Positions 46,874-58,815 are shown, counted from the stretch's first letter. The stretch is DNA of 64,000 nt from Calvatia gigantea (GCA_025093985.1 JACAAK010000005.1:1302001-1366000), one strand, 5' to 3'. A program made the numbers and translations. Notes: a model not told the origin generated them from the letters alone.

Positions 46874-49078
46874 GTATGAGACTGGCCTGAACCCAAAAAC
46901 AAAAAAGAAGTAGAATGCTTTCTAGGCTTTGCTAATTACTATTACCAATTCATCAAAAACTTCAGTAAAATTGCGGCCCCCCTTAACCAGCTCAAAGGAG
47001 CCACTGAATAGAACTGGGAACAAGAACACCAGTCAGCATTCAACAAACTAAAATGACGAATCACCAAAGAACCCACCTTGATGCTGCCACAAAGGAAGGG
47101 GCAATTTCAAGTAGAAGTTGATGCCTCAAACTATGTACTAGGAGGAGTCCTATTACAGGAACAAGACAAGAAATGGCATTCAATTGCATTCACATCATGA
47201 ACACTTTCCCCAGCAGAACGAAACTACAAAATTTATGACAAAGAATTACTGGCCATTATTCATGCCCTAAAAGAATGGCGACATTACCTACTGGATGCAG
47301 AGGAGAAATTCGAAATCTGGACTGACCACGAAAATCTCAAATACTATAGAGAACTACAAAAACTCAATGGATGACAAGCAAGATAGTACTTAAGATTACA
47401 AGACTATGACTTCATGCTACAACATGTACCAGGCAAGACAAACACAAAAGCAGACCTGCTATCCAGAATTTGCCAAGAGCCAGATGAAGAAAATGACAGA
47501 CTAATCACTATGATCCAAGAAAGTTGGCTACAAGATAAACTGGAAAACGAAGGAAATTCTGAAGAGACCATCCTACTCTGTGCAGAACTATTCATCATGC
47601 CAATATTCATGGACCAGATAAAGACAAACCACCAGAGAGATACAAGCATCACTGCCGGGCTTCTAAACAAAGAGTCCAACATCATAGAACACAATGGAAT
47701 AGTCTACAAGAAAGCTAGCATGTACATACCACTGGACCCCATACTCCACGAAGAAATCCTACAACAATACCATGATGCACCAGATGCAGGACACCTGGGA
47801 CAACATAGGATGGTCGAACTAATCACCAGAGATTACTGGTGGCCATCAATATGAAATGATGCCAGGAAATACATCAAAGGATGTCAGAACTGCCAAAGGA
47901 ACAAACCTCACATAATACTATTAAGGACACCACTACACCCACTCCCAATACCTAATGGGCCATGGGAAGAGATAAGCATCAATCTTATTGGACCACTACC
48001 AGAATCAGAGGGAAAAGATGCCATCTTGGTAGTTGTCAACTGGTTCACAAAAATGATATGACTCATACCAACAAAAACAGACATATCCTCGAAGGGAATC
48101 GCACAACTTTACAGGAACAAAATATGGAAGCTACATGGGGTACCACAGAAAGTCCTTAGTGACTGAGGACCACAGTTCACATCAGAATTCACCAGAGAAT
48201 TGTTCAAGAGATTAGGAATAGAATGAGCCCTATCAATAGCCTATCATCCCCAAACAGACAGACAAACAGAACAAATCAACCAAGAAGTCGAAACATACCT
48301 TTGCCTTTACTGAAACTATGAACAAAACAACTGGGCAAATTGGTTGTCCATGGCCAAATTCCAGTACAATGACAAAAGACACAGCAGAACACAGGAAACA
48401 CTGTTTTACCTCAATTACAGATGACACCCCTGGAAAGGAAAAGACCATAGAGCAACAAACAACCCCAGTAGTACTGAGTTCCTGAAACAACTACAGACTG
48501 CAAGAGACAACTCCACAGCAGCACTACAATCATATCAAGAAAAGATGAAACAAACCTATGATAACAGCAAGCTGCACATAACATAATATCAAGCCAGTGA
48601 TGAAGTATGGCTAGAGAATGCAAACATCCATACCAATCAGCCATCAAAGAAGCTAGGCCAGAAAAGGTATAGGCCTTTCCAAATCAAGGAGAAGATAGGA
48701 GAAGCAGCATATCGGCTCACATTACCAGAAGGATGGGCCATCCATAATGTATTTAATGAACAGCTGCTAACCCTGGTGTGGAAAGTGGCATTTCTGAGGC
48801 AGCAGAAACTGCCAGTGCCTGAGCCAGTGATCATCAATAATGAAGAAGAATACGAGATAGAAGAGATCCAAGGATAATGAAAATGGGAACAGGGATATCA
48901 GTTCCTAGTACACTGGAAAGGATATGACAACAAGAATAATATGTGGATGGTGGAGTCAAACCTGACAAATGCTCAAGATGCAATAGCAGATTACCAAAAG
49001 AGGCATCTGGAGGATACCTATAAAAAGAGGGGCAGAAAAACCAAAAAGTCATCACCCAGCCAAAGAAATTAACCAGAC

Positions 49079-50066
49079 ATACCTTCCTCCCAAGCCAACT
49101 GTGTTACTATCTGCTCCCTCATCCATCCCAACCCAACCACAATCTCCTCCATTCCCCTCCCAGAACCAGGCAGTAGCCAAGCATTTGTACCCCAAGGCAC
49201 TCGCTACAACCTCACCACCACACTGCCCCCAGCACAGGCGCTTCTTGAATCTCTACTAAAAGACGTCAACAAAGCCACCAACAGTGAGATAGAAACCATT
49301 ACTGCCAAAAACAAGCAATTAGGCATCAACTGACACATTGCCCTTGCTACTGCATGCATTACCTTCACTGACATGTACACAGGGTTCACCAATGCATCTT
49401 CATCCACCAATCAGCACATTCCTGCCAGCTTCCGGGCCCTAGACCAATCCACACTCACACCAAGTGAACAAGACCATGTCTACAGCCTCCACAATTACAT
49501 CAACCTCAGACAGACTTGAAGTATTCAAACACCTTGATATTGCTGACATATTCCTAGAGCTTGCCAATGTAGCCATAAATCTACTCAGATGCGACAAGAC
49601 TACCGAGGATCCAGAAATCAATACCCTTGCTGACAGAATCCACAGTACCCTTTCTGAATTACACAATACAATCAACCCCATGCCACTGACCTGAGCTGAC
49701 ACACCTATGGACAAAGAAACTACTGTTTCTATAAAAGAAGAAGTCAACTTCCTCTGCTGTTTCATAAAAACCATTACTCCACCACAACTCATATCAGTTT
49801 TTCTCCTATCTGCAAGGTTCCGCACTGTATTACCAGGCCAAGAAAAGGACCAACACTATTGGAGGATGATAGTTAAGAGCTACTGGGACAACTCCAGCAC
49901 AACTGACTTCCCATTCAATGGCATCCCAGTCCTTATCTACCAGAACAGACAAAGCCACTTACCCGTCTTCTTTGCATGGTTAAACAATGGAAAATATCTC
50001 ATTGGAGCCACCAAGAAAGCCCTCACCTTCACTGTAGTCAATGGTGACTTTGACAAAGCTTCCTGA
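49079..50066 (+). pseudogene. Chromovirus E ORF3, unassigned third ORF
   Basis: Start ATA (49079-49081) where other copies have ATG, six bases after the pol stop. Blocks: ICSLIHPNPTTISSIPLPEPG, LLKDVNKATNSEIETITAKN, ACITFTDMYTGFTNASSSTNQ, frameshift near 49515, then open VFKHLDIADIFLELANVAINLL, ADRIHSTLSELHNTINPM, stop, then a 119-codon open C-terminus (TPPQLISVFLLSARFRTVLPGQ, HYWRMIVKSYWDNSSTTDF, HLPVFFAWLNNGKYLIGA). Ends 25 bases before the 3' LTR. No similarity that I recognise. Confidence 0.82.
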
Positions 50067-50091
50067 GGCATGAAGCCAAATCAGGGGGTAT

Positions 50092-50396
50092 TGTTATAGT
50101 TTTCCACCAATCAAGTCATACTCTGTCATCATCTGCATTCCTTTTTACTAGTATATCTGTTTCAGTTATTCCTGTTGAGTGATCTCCATCTATGACTTGT
50201 ATTAACTACTATGCCAGCCTGATTGGACGTTTCATGTAGTTACTCCATCCATTCAACTGGATGGCTTCCTATATTTAAGCGTACATACATCCACTGTATT
50301 TGGTATGCTTAACCATCTCTGTTCTCTTCCCCTTATTTGTCCTCAAGACTTAGCCTAAGCTGTAACCTGAGGTCCTATCCGACTAAGGTTGTAACA
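50092..50396 (+). repeat. 3' LTR of chromovirus E (305 bp)
   Basis: TGTTATAG to AGGTTGTAACA, preceded by the polypurine tract AGGGGGTAT. Retains ATGCTTAACCA. TSD GGTTG follows. Confidence 0.9.
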
Positions 50397-50454
50397 GGTT
50401 GGGATGGATAAGGGAGGTAATTAAAACACAAGTAGATTGTCTAGTAGTAGGCAT

Positions 50455-51815
50455 ATTGGCTAGTAGATGCTGTCTGGATGCTTTTTCATGATTTTTCTGC
50501 CCCCTCTTTTTATAGGTATCCTCTGGATGCCTTTTTAGGTAGTATTTTATGGCCTGTTTCATGTTTCCTAAGTTGAATTCTGCTGTCCACATATCATCTT
50601 TATTGCTGTAGTCTTTCCAATGAACTAGGAACTGATAGCCCTGTCCTTTTTTTCATTATTCTCAGATTTCCTCAACCTCATACTCTTCTTTATTATTAAT
50701 GATTACTGGCTTGGGTGCTGTGATATCATTCTGACTTGGAAACTCAGGCTTCCATGCTGGAGATAACAATTGTTTGTTGAAGACATCATAGATGGCCCAT
50801 CCTGTTGGCAGGGTAAGCTGATATGCCACTTCTCTTATCTTTTCCTTGATATGGAAAGGTCCATACCTTTTTTGGCCTAGTTTCTTTGATAGTTGATTAG
50901 TGTATATGTTTGTGTTTTCTAACCACACTATATCTCCTATGTTATATATTTTGGAATGCAGCTTGCTATTATTATGTTGTTGCTTCATCTTTTCTTGATA
51001 TAGTTATAATGCTGATGAGGTGTTGTCTTGGGCAGTCTGTAGTTGCTTTGGAAATGTTGTACTGTTCAGGTTGTTCATGGTGGTGCTGTCTTTCCCTTTC
51101 CAGAGATATTATCCATAGTTTAGGAAAAATGGGGTTTTCTACATTTTTCTATATTGTTTGTCATTATATTGAAACTTGGCCATTGGCAACTACTTGGACC
51201 AGTTGTCTTGGTCATAGTTGCAATACAATTGGAGGTAGGTTTCTATTTCTCAGTTGATTTGTTCAGTCTGTTCATCTATTTGGGAGTGATAGGTTGTCAA
51301 TATGGTTCATTCTGTTCCCAGTCCTTTGAACAGTTCCTTTGTGAATTCTGATGTGAATCGTGGTCCTCAGTCACTCAGGACTTTGTGTGGCACTCCATGT
51401 AGCTTCCATATTTCATTACAGTAAGTTTGGGCTACATCTTTTGATAAGATGTCTGTTTTTGTTGCTGTTAGCTGTATTATTTTTGTGAACTGGTCAATGA
51501 TTACAAGAATGGTATCCTTTCCATTGGGACACAGGCAGTAGTCTGATAAGATCAATACTGATTTCTTTCCATGGTCCTTAAGATATGGAAAGGGAGTGTA
51601 AGGGAAATTTGAGTGGCATTACCTATGTTTTGTTCCTTTGACAGGTTTGGCATCCTTGTGTATATCTTTTGGTGTCTTTTGTATGGAGGGCCACCAGTAG
51701 TTTCTTGTGACAAGTTCTATCATTCAGTGTTGGCCTAGGTGTCCTGCATCAGAAGTGTTGTGATATTGTTGTAGGATTTCTTCTCATAGTTTCTTGTCTG
51801 GTGGCATATATATGC
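50455..51815 (-). pseudogene. Chromovirus F integrase and chromodomain
   Basis: On the minus strand: integrase finger region near 51780-51640, core LVIIDQFTKIIQLTATKTD and VLSD (51555-51367), GPF/Y region VWLENTNIYTNQLSKKLGQKRYGPF (part of an open frame 50988-50662), chromodomain YQFLVHWKDYSNKDDMW near 50620-50575, and a basic tail leading into ORF3. Truncated at 51815 by an L2 LTR. Confidence 0.84.
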
Positions 51816-52429
51816 TGTTATATGTATTACTTACTTCACAACTGAGTCTAGATCATTCCCTATTCAGGAAAAAGGTTCAATGCTATAACTCAGGAGAATT
51901 GGCAAGTCTCAATGACTTATGTACTAGACTTTAGATCACTTCTTCAGAAAAGGGCTCATGCTTGTCTAATAAGTCTGAGTTAAAATGCCTCTGTAGTCCC
52001 CAAGGTTGTTATTCTTGTAGCAGATGAGTGAAGATAGGAAGCTTGTTACTAGAATAACCTAAAGTAATACAATATACTCTACTAGAGTTATATACTAGTT
52101 ATAAAGAAGAATGAGTTATTACATAGTAGATAATAAGTAGTCCACATGTAATTCTACTACATGTTAATTGGTAATCTATGGAATTATAGAGATGAAGTAT
52201 AAGTCAATAGAAGTATAATACAAATCATAAGAAGTAGGATATGAGTAAATAAAAGTCCAAGAGTGAGAATACAAGTTAAAATAGGAACATGACTCAAAGT
52301 ATGAGTCATAAGAAGTAGAACTAGAACTATGTGTATTAATAAATAAAAATAGGAAAGAAATAAAGAAAATAAGTCTGAGAAGAAGGTAATTCACTATGAA
52401 AAGAGACAGGAAGGGGTAAATTCATAACA
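51816..52429 (-). mobile_element. L2 LTR, CpG-poor (614 bp)
   Basis: TGTTATATGTATTAC to TTCATAACA on the plus strand; minus orientation by its TATA box. No matching target duplication (TATGC left, TTAGC right), so one side was lost or recombined. Old by CpG content. Confidence 0.82.
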
Positions 52430-53221
52430 TTAGCCCATTTCTAGGTAAATTACTCTGAAATTTACACAGATAAGACTGAATAATCCAGGAATATTCTATT
52501 ATTATAGTATTTATCATTGAAGATATCACAGGAATTTGAATAAGTCTGTTCTTGTCATCTTTTCTTTATTTCTTCAGCTGCTTATACATGTTCAGAGTAT
52601 TTCAGGCAGTCTTCCAGCTTATGCTTCAGATTTAACATTTTGCAGAGTCAGTAAAAATATTAGGGACAGGTCCATCAGTAATGTTCAGATTAGACTTTTC
52701 AACATATGGGACAGATGGTGTTAGGACAGTTATTCACCCAGTGGCCTACAGCAGGGAGGTGTAGTTTGGTACATTTATTACAAAAGGCCTTTGTATTGAA
52801 GTTTGGGTTGATTATAGCTTTAGACTAGGTGGGAATTTATTTTGGATTGAGTTGGAAGGGTTTTCAACTTGGCCCTGGAGTGCTATAAGTCAGTCCAGAT
52901 AGGCCATCAAATTGTACACAGCAGTCTCCAATTATTCTGGAGGGATTTGCTTAGTTGGGGACTTGAGATAAGGCTGAGGGAGGTACTATTTGCTAGGGAG
53001 GGAAGTTGCTTGAGGTGGTGGTGGTTGGTTGGTGTGATTCAGCCTGAGTTGAACCAGTTTGCTAGTGGGATAGAAGAGGCATAACCTGATGCTCTCTAAA
53101 GTATCTGGTGTAAGCCTGAAGTAATCCAAGGCTTTGTGATGCCTAGATAAATAAGGCTGCTCAATTGGCCACATTGTCATAATTCCTATGAAGATGTTCA
53201 AGTTGTTGTATGGTGTTGCAG
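52430..53221 (-). pseudogene. Zinc-knuckle gag-like relic of an unidentified retroelement
   Basis: Minus-strand translation gives CNKCTKLHLPAVGHWVNNC (CX2C...HX4C), then CPIC...SEHY.WTC and LCKM.NLKHKLEDC, spaced like a multi-knuckle nucleic-acid-binding tail, preceded by a Pro/Thr-rich stretch. Several in-frame stops. Not G1, G2 or the LINE ORF1. Could be gag of the L2 parent or ORF1 of another LINE; I cannot tell. Confidence 0.6.
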
Positions 53222-53463
53222 TAAAGAGGCAGAAATAGAATACTAATGTGATAAAAATGTACAGCTTAGATTAAGTAAACAGAATAGATATTTAAGAATT
53301 TCTGTACAATACAAATTTGTGGGGAGGCAATCTAACAATATAAGGGACAGTTCCATGAAGTAACATGAAATAATGATGTGTAGAGAACACTAGAATAGCT
53401 AACTACTTTTGTTAAGAAGAGTAAAGTCAAGTTACACTGTAAAAGCACAACTCATGTCCCTTA
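53222..53463. mobile_element. Element X, copy X3 (left end only)
   Basis: TAAAGAGGCAGAAATAG onward matches the first ~240 bases of X1 and X2. Cut off at 53463 by an LTR. Confidence 0.8.
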
Positions 53464-53897
53464 TGTTGAATCTCAATCCATACTACTATGCTAGTTCATG
53501 CTATTTATAGATGAAATGGATCTAGAGAAGTCCACTTTTGGAGTGAGTTAATAATAGACTATGCTATGCTACAGACCACAGTAAAACAGCTCTCTACTGC
53601 ACTTATTGTAGTTAGTTAGAATGTTCTATTAGATACATGCTGTTTACACATTATGCTCTGTATATGCTATTGGTAGCAAATAGCTTACCCTGTACCCAGG
53701 TTGTAGGGTGTTTCATCCAAGGACTTTATATATAAACCCTATGTAGTATGTGTTTATTCTTTAGATAATTCTAGTCTTCTTCTTTACTCAAACTACTACT
53801 CTTTAGCAATACTTAAATAACCTCAAGTTATATCTTAGTAAATAATGATTCCCCTCCACTACTAGTATAGAGTTACTCCAGTGTACTTGTCTCAACA
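53464..53897 (+). mobile_element. Copia-type 5' LTR, L4 (434 bp)
   Basis: TGTTGAATCTC to GTCTCAACA with TATATATAAACCC at about 53727-53740. Followed by GATTATGGGCCC and then a Copia-like gag, so it is the 5' LTR of a truncated element. It interrupts X3. Confidence 0.75.
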
Positions 53898-54877
53898 GAT
53901 TATGGGCCCTGACTACCACTCTGGTCAGACTGCATTGGCCATGCTAGTAGATTATGAAGAGGCTACAGTTATTTACAACCTGAGAGGCAGTGGTCCTTTA
54001 GTCTATTTAATACCTCTCTCTAGCCTATATTGAGACATGTGCTTATGTACAGCTGCCCTACATAATGCTGATATTGTTATTCCACTTTTCTAAATATGTC
54101 AAACACTACCAATAGAAATTTCATTTAGACTTCTTATAGACAACTGCCCATTCTTAAAGGAACTGCAAATTACACAATTTGGTTGCTTCATCTTTGCTCT
54201 ACCCTTATGACTATTTTCCTCAATGACTGTAAATAAACTGGATGGGATTTTTTGGATGCACTCCATGATCTGTCTTAATACAAACAGTAGTATCAGTAGG
54301 ACTACTCCACTAAACCTGCTATGTCCACTTTGCCAGCCTATCTGTTGTGTCCAGGATCTTCAATCCCAATGACCACAGATGAGCACCACAGTGTTGGACA
54401 GACAAACAACTTGAGGACTTGTGCATTGGGGTTGATTGAGTCAACTCTCCCCAATTTAATGCTAAAACATGTGCATCACAATGCTCACAATCTCTGGAGT
54501 AACCTAGCAATCAACTATGGATTGTCTGGTCCTGCTTAAGTCTACAACAAGTTTATTTGTGGTATCACATTTGAGCTCCTTCTCAGCAGAGACCCCTCAC
54601 TCAAAATTACTAAGCTATAGCAAATATTTAGCCAGCTAGATTCTATGAATGCTAGTATTGCAGCTAAGATTGAAACAATAATTCTCCTGTAATCTTTACA
54701 TTCCTCCATGAGCTATATTATTCAAACCCTTCTTACATCCAACATATCTCTTAATGAGTTAACTTGGGACAAGGCCCATAGTAGTATTATAGCTGCTTAC
54801 TTCAGTAACTAGACCTCCCACATGCAAAGAACACACTTTATACCATGTCAAGGTAGTGAGCAGCAGTAGCAGCAATA
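53898..54877 (+). pseudogene. Copia gag (UBN2-like) relic
   Basis: After ~420 bases of leader, the plus frame from about 54321 reads LWSNLAINYGLSGPA, VYNKFICGITFELL, IFSQLDSMNASIAAKIETI, SYIIQTLLTSNISLNELTWD, the spacing typical of Ty1/Copia gag. Stops at former Gln/Trp/Arg positions. Ends at the L2 fragment near 54878. No knuckle or pol left. Confidence 0.68.
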
Positions 54878-55470
54878 CAGATTATCTCCACTCAGGGAGA
54901 GATTCAATGCTATAGCCCAGGAGTATACAACAAGTCTTGAGGACTTCTGTGCAGACTTCAGATCACTCCCTCAAGTAGAAGCTCACGCTTGTCTGAGAAG
55001 TCCAAGTTAAGTGTCACTGTAGTCCCCAAGGTTGTTAACCTTGTAGCAGACAAGCAAAGATAAGGAAGCTTGTTACTAGAATAACCTAAGGTAATACAAT
55101 GGTACTACTTAGGGTTACATATATACTAGCTACAGATAAGAGATGAGAGAATTACATAGTAAATGGGTATGAGTCAATGGAAGACTACTACGGATTAATT
55201 GGTAAGCTAAGGAATCATAGGGAATAGGAAAGAAGACAATACGAGTCATAGAAAGGTAGAGCCAAGTAGACAGAAGTTTGATGAGGGGAAATAGAGAGGG
55301 TGAAACAGGAACATGACTCAGGATGAGTCATAAAAAGTAAAGGTAGAAATACATGTGATAAATAAATAAAGAATAGACTGGGGTATACAGAAGGGAAAAT
55401 AGGAAAGTCTAAATAAAAGGTTAATATATTTAAGGAGTAATAAGGTTAGTCTGCAGTTAAGTTTATAACA
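54878..55470 (-). mobile_element. L2 LTR, truncated
   Basis: Matches L2 from the ATTATCTCCACTCAGGGAGAG block to GTTTATAACA; the outer ~35 bases on the left are missing. Minus orientation. Confidence 0.8.
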
Positions 55471-57313
55471 AGGGAGATGAATAGTTCATCAGTGTTATGG
55501 TTTTCTATCAATCAAGTTGTATTCTGCCCTTGTCTGCATTCCTGTCCCTAGTATATCTGTTTCAGCTATTTCTATTGAGCGATCTCCATCTATGACTTGT
55601 GCTAACTACTATGCCAGCCTGATCAGACATTTCACATAGTTACTCCATCTATTCAACTGAATGACCTCCTGTATTTAAGTGTACATACATCTACTGTATT
55701 CGGTATGCTTAACCATCTTTGTTCCTCTCCCCTTACTTGCCCTCAAGACTTAGCCCAAGCTGCAACCTGAGGTCCTAACAGACTAGGGTCGTAACAGTCA
55801 GGCAGTACAGTGATTGTTCTGAGGAATATATTCTCTGGAAGAACAACAATGTTCTCATTATCATTATCATCATTGGGGGTGTGGTCTGGTCTTCATGAGA
55901 GTGTATCTGCTACTGGTATTTTTGTTTTAGAAACATGTTCAATTATGAAGTCAAAGTATGCGAGGAATCTGAGCCATTGGACTTGTCTTCTGGAGATATT
56001 TTGGGGCTTCCTCCAAAAGGTGAGGTTCTTGTGATCAGTTCATATGGTTATACAGGTGTTGTGCTCCTTCTAGGTAGTGTCGCCATTCTTCTAAAGCAGT
56101 GATTATGGCAAGGAGCTCCTGATCATGTATTTTGTAGTTATGTTGGGTAGAATTAAATGCTTTGGATAAGAATGCTACTGGGTGATAGTTTCTGTTTGTG
56201 TCCTGCTGAGATAGGACAGCTCCCAGGGCATATTTTGAGGCATCAGTTTCAATGAAGAAGGGTTTAGTTTGGTCCAGCATGAATAAGATGGGTTTCTTGA
56301 GAAACTCCATCTTTAGTTGTTTGAATACTTCATTCACTTTGATTTCCCATTCAAATTTCTTTACTTTTGATAGTAGGGCATTGAGTGGTTGAGAGATATC
56401 AGCATAGTGATGTATGAATTTTTGGTAGAAGTTGCAGAATCCCATAAATTTCCTGACATTGCAGGTAGTGTAGGATAAGGGCCATTCTTCTATTCCACGG
56501 AGTTTGGTATTGTCCATTTCAATTTTGTCAGGGGAGATTATCATGCTGAGATATTCAAGGTGAATTTTGTCAAATTCACATTTCTCTAACTTCAGGTATA
56601 GATCATTATCCTTTAATATTTAGAGGGTTTCTATGGTAAGGCAATCCATTTCTTCCTGAGTTTTGGCATAGATTAGAATATCATCCATATAGATTATGAT
56701 TCCTCCTTTGTCAAGCATTTTGGCAAATATTTATCCATCATTTTCTGAAATGTAGCAGGGGAGTTGTACATTCCAAAGAACATGACATTTGGTTCATAGA
56801 GTCCAATGGGAGTTTTGAAGGCAGCTTTGCATTGATCGCCTTCTCAAATTCAGATGTTATTATATCTGAGTTGGATGTCCATTTTGGTAAAGAGTTTTGC
56901 TCCTTGGAGTTTATCCATGATAGTTGTGATCATAGAAATAGGGTAGGTGTTCTTTTTCATGTGTTTGTTCAGGTACTGGTAGTCTTGGCAAGGGTATAGT
57001 TTCCCATCCTTCTTTCCTACAAAGAAGAATGAGGAGGCCATCAGAGATTTGGATTCTCAGATATATCCTTTTTGGAGGTTTTCATGTATGAACTTCTTGA
57101 GTTCTTCAGTTTCTAGGGGGGATAGGGGGTATGTTTTTCCTAGTTCCAGTTTGAATGTATCTAGGAGTTTGAGATTATAGAGACATGTCAGTGGGAATTG
57201 TTCAGATTTCTTGCTGTCGAATAATACTGCAAACTTCCTGTATTTCCTGGGTAGTTTGACTTGAGTTTTTGGGGTGGATTTTTGTGCTAGACTTGTAGCT
57301 TGAGTGATCTTCA
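55471..57313 (-). pseudogene. Third Gypsy family (G3): RT and RNase H relic
   Basis: On the minus strand from 57313: linker KSEQFPLTCLYNLKL, RT palm FFVGKKDGKLYPCQDYQYLN and LFTKMDIQLRYNN, FFGMYNSPATFQKMM, then an open frame 56544-56035 with FMGFCNFYQKFIHHYADISQPLN, PFFIETDASKYALGAVL and IHDQELLAIITALEEWRHYLEG (RNase H), then VADTLSxRPDH and DNENIVVLPENIF. The last motif pair resembles Gypsy elements of mushroom-forming fungi (my recollection). A G1 solo LTR (55493-55796) sits in it. Upstream parts are missing. Confidence 0.83.
55493..55796 (+). mobile_element. G1/L1 solo LTR in G3 (304 bp, TSD ATCAG/GTCAG)
   Basis: TGTTATGG to GGGTCGTAACA, flanks ATCAG (55488-55492) and GTCAG (55797-55801), one transition apart. 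Carries TATTTAAG and ATGCTTAACCA. Confidence 0.87.
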
Positions 57314-57618
57314 TGTTGTGAACTTTCACCAATCATATCGTGTTCCTTATCCATCTACATTTCCATCCCCTGTGTACCTGTTTCAGCTATTTCCTACCAA
57401 GTGATCTCCAAGTATGACTCCAACTAACTACAATGCCATCCCTACCAGACATTTCATGTAGTTCCCCATCCATTCAACTGGATGTTCCTGTAGTATTTAA
57501 GTGTACATACATACTCCTGTATTCAATATGCTTAACCACTTAGTTCCTCTCCCCTTACTCGCCCTCAAGTCTTAGCCCAAGTTGCAACCTGAGGTTAACT
57601 CAGACTAAGGTCATAACA
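57314..57618 (+). repeat. 5' LTR of chromovirus H (305 bp)
   Basis: TGTTGTGAACTTTC to GGTCATAACA. TATTTAAG at 57494-57501 and ATGCTTAACCA at 57528-57538. Confidence 0.92.
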
Positions 57619-57631
57619 TTTGGTTAAGCAT
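57494..57631 (+). promoter_or_regulatory. TATA box, inferred transcript start and self-priming PBS of H
   Basis: TATTTAAG begins at 57494; 34 bases later lies ATGCTTAACCA (57528-57538), the expected start of the RNA. The LTR ends at 57618, then TT, then TGGTTAAGCAT (57621-57631), the exact reverse complement of that 11-mer. In Tf1-type retrotransposons the first ~11 nt of the RNA pair with the PBS and, after cleavage, prime minus-strand synthesis. Start site and priming are inferred. Confidence 0.72.
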
Positions 57632-57697
57632 CCCCACCTCACCTTGCAAGGAGTAGGCTGAAACAGGCCTGAACAGGAGTAAACCAGGAGCTAGTAT

Positions 57698-58815
57698 ATG
57701 AGCTCGAACCCAGACAAATACAGGGAACCAAATCTCAAAGTCATTGATGATGAGTCTGAAACATCAGACGAAGAAGAAACAGGGAACCCCGAAGTACCTG
57801 AAGAAACACATGACAAACCTGGAGCAAACCCAGCAGAAGAAGAAGTATTATCAGAACTTCTAATGAGCTCGACCTAGCAGAGGAAGAACCAATCCATCAG
57901 AAGAAATCAGACGAATCAAGCTCAGACAAAACAGAATCAGAAACTGGCTCCTGACATGACTGACAATGCAGTAGTACCCGCAACAATGCCCAATGGGAAA
58001 GGCCTAGTGCTGGACCCAGGATTTTTCGATGGCACCCACACCAAGTTCGATGACTGGTGGAGAGCAATGATGCTCTTCATGAAGTTCAACAAGATAGTCT
58101 CAGCAGACGATAAAGCTATAGCAGTCCTAGCCAGACTACAAGGGGGAACTGCAGGAGCATATGCAGCCATGAGAGCACCAGCCATCCTGGAATCTGAAGA
58201 CTCAGTAGACTGGAAGGTCTTCTCCGAGGAATTTAGAAAAACCTTCTCAGACAATGCCTCAAACAGCAAAGCAGAATGGCAGATCGAAAAATTCAGACAA
58301 GGAAACCAAAACACCTGCTGACTACCTAATCGAATTCAAGGTATTGAAAAGCAAAGCCAAGACCGATAGCAAACATGCCATGTTCCTACTTAGGAAGAAC
58401 ACCCGACAAGATATTATACATATGATCACTGGCTATCCACTCTCAGCCAGACCAGACACATATGCAGAATGGAAAGAAGCCATACTTTCCATCAGACAAG
58501 GATATGAAGCATCTGAATACTGAGGAGACAGAAAAACAAACAGTAGTATCCACCTATGGAGGAATGGGTAAACCCATGGAGATAGGAAGTAGGCATCACG
58601 TCTTCAATGACAAAGGAGAACTGAAATGCTACAATTGCGGCATTTTTGGTCATATTGCCAAAGATTGCAAAAAGCCCAAGGGGTTAATATGCTACAACTG
58701 TGGTAAAAAGGAACACATAGCCAAAGCCTGCACCACACCCAAGAAGATCCAAGTCCGAGGAATAGAAGAGGCCACCAATGAAGAAGGGAAGGATTTTTCT
58801 GAAGACTCTGAGTAG
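57698..58815 (+). pseudogene. Chromovirus H gag
   Basis: ATG 57698 ([15 protein letters not shown]). A one-base loss near 57862 and an indel near 58310 shift the frame; a TGA follows EASEY. Two intact CCHC knuckles, [14 protein letters not shown] and [14 protein letters not shown], in the last open frame (58462-58815). Ends FSEDSE, TAG 58813-58815. Confidence 0.85.

Larger units (their letters stand above)
43581..49072 (+). pseudogene. Chromovirus E pol, interrupted by X2 and an L2 LTR
   Basis: Protease IIDSGCTTSSISKKI; linker; X2 inserted within ISAGTYNM; RT with YFNKLDIIWGYNN and VNYMDDFAIP near 46036-46065; L2 LTR inserted within KAVxDWPEP; RNase [26 protein letters not shown]; integrase (47414-47854 open; CQNCQRNK finger; SINLIGPLPES with Asn for the first catalytic Asp); chromodomain YQFLVHWKGYDNKNNMW near 48895-48945. 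About fifteen stops, most TGA. Pol stop TAA at 49070-49072. Confidence 0.88.
42054..50396 (+). mobile_element. Chromovirus E, complete G1 element (TSD GGTTG), carrying X2 and an L2 solo LTR
   Basis: 8343 bp between GGTTG at 42049-42053 and 50397-50401. LTRs 42054-42358 and 50092-50396, both 305 bp, differing almost only by transitions. PBS TGGTTAAGCAT follows the 5' LTR after two bases. Contains an intact-looking gag frame, pol interrupted by X2 (44270-45593) and by an L2 solo LTR (46246-46873), and ORF3. Inserted into ORF3 of F. Confidence 0.92.
35190..50454 (-). pseudogene. Chromovirus F ORF3 in three pieces
   Basis: Starts at ATG 50454 (MPTTRQSTCVLITSLIHPNPT). Runs to the E insertion site, continues 42053-41557 (DIDNATNTKLTTITAQN, TFADMYKKFANTSTSTKQHISSIF), then past element I at 35646-35190 (MFTIKEEVTVLHRFIKTISLPQI, LQPGQEKDQQYWKTIVKAYWDN, ATKK-like STKKAITAAIVHGDFNKLPEA). 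It keeps the block order of other ORF3 copies despite divergence, which argues the protein was under selection. Pol and ORF3 are in the same frame here without an intervening stop, probably after an indel. Confidence 0.78.
34875..51815 (-). mobile_element. Chromovirus F (G1-like), 5' truncated, split by I and E
   Basis: Minus-strand element: 3' LTR 34875-35170 (first ~20 bases lost), polypurine tract, ORF3 pieces at 35190-35646, 41557-42053 and 50397-50454, chromodomain and integrase 50455-51815. I was inserted into its ORF3 (TSD TAAGG/TAAGA) and E was inserted further up in the same ORF3 (TSD GGTTG). The rest of pol, gag and the 5' LTR are cut off by an L2 LTR at 51816. Divergent from B and H, so an older subfamily. 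Confidence 0.85.
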
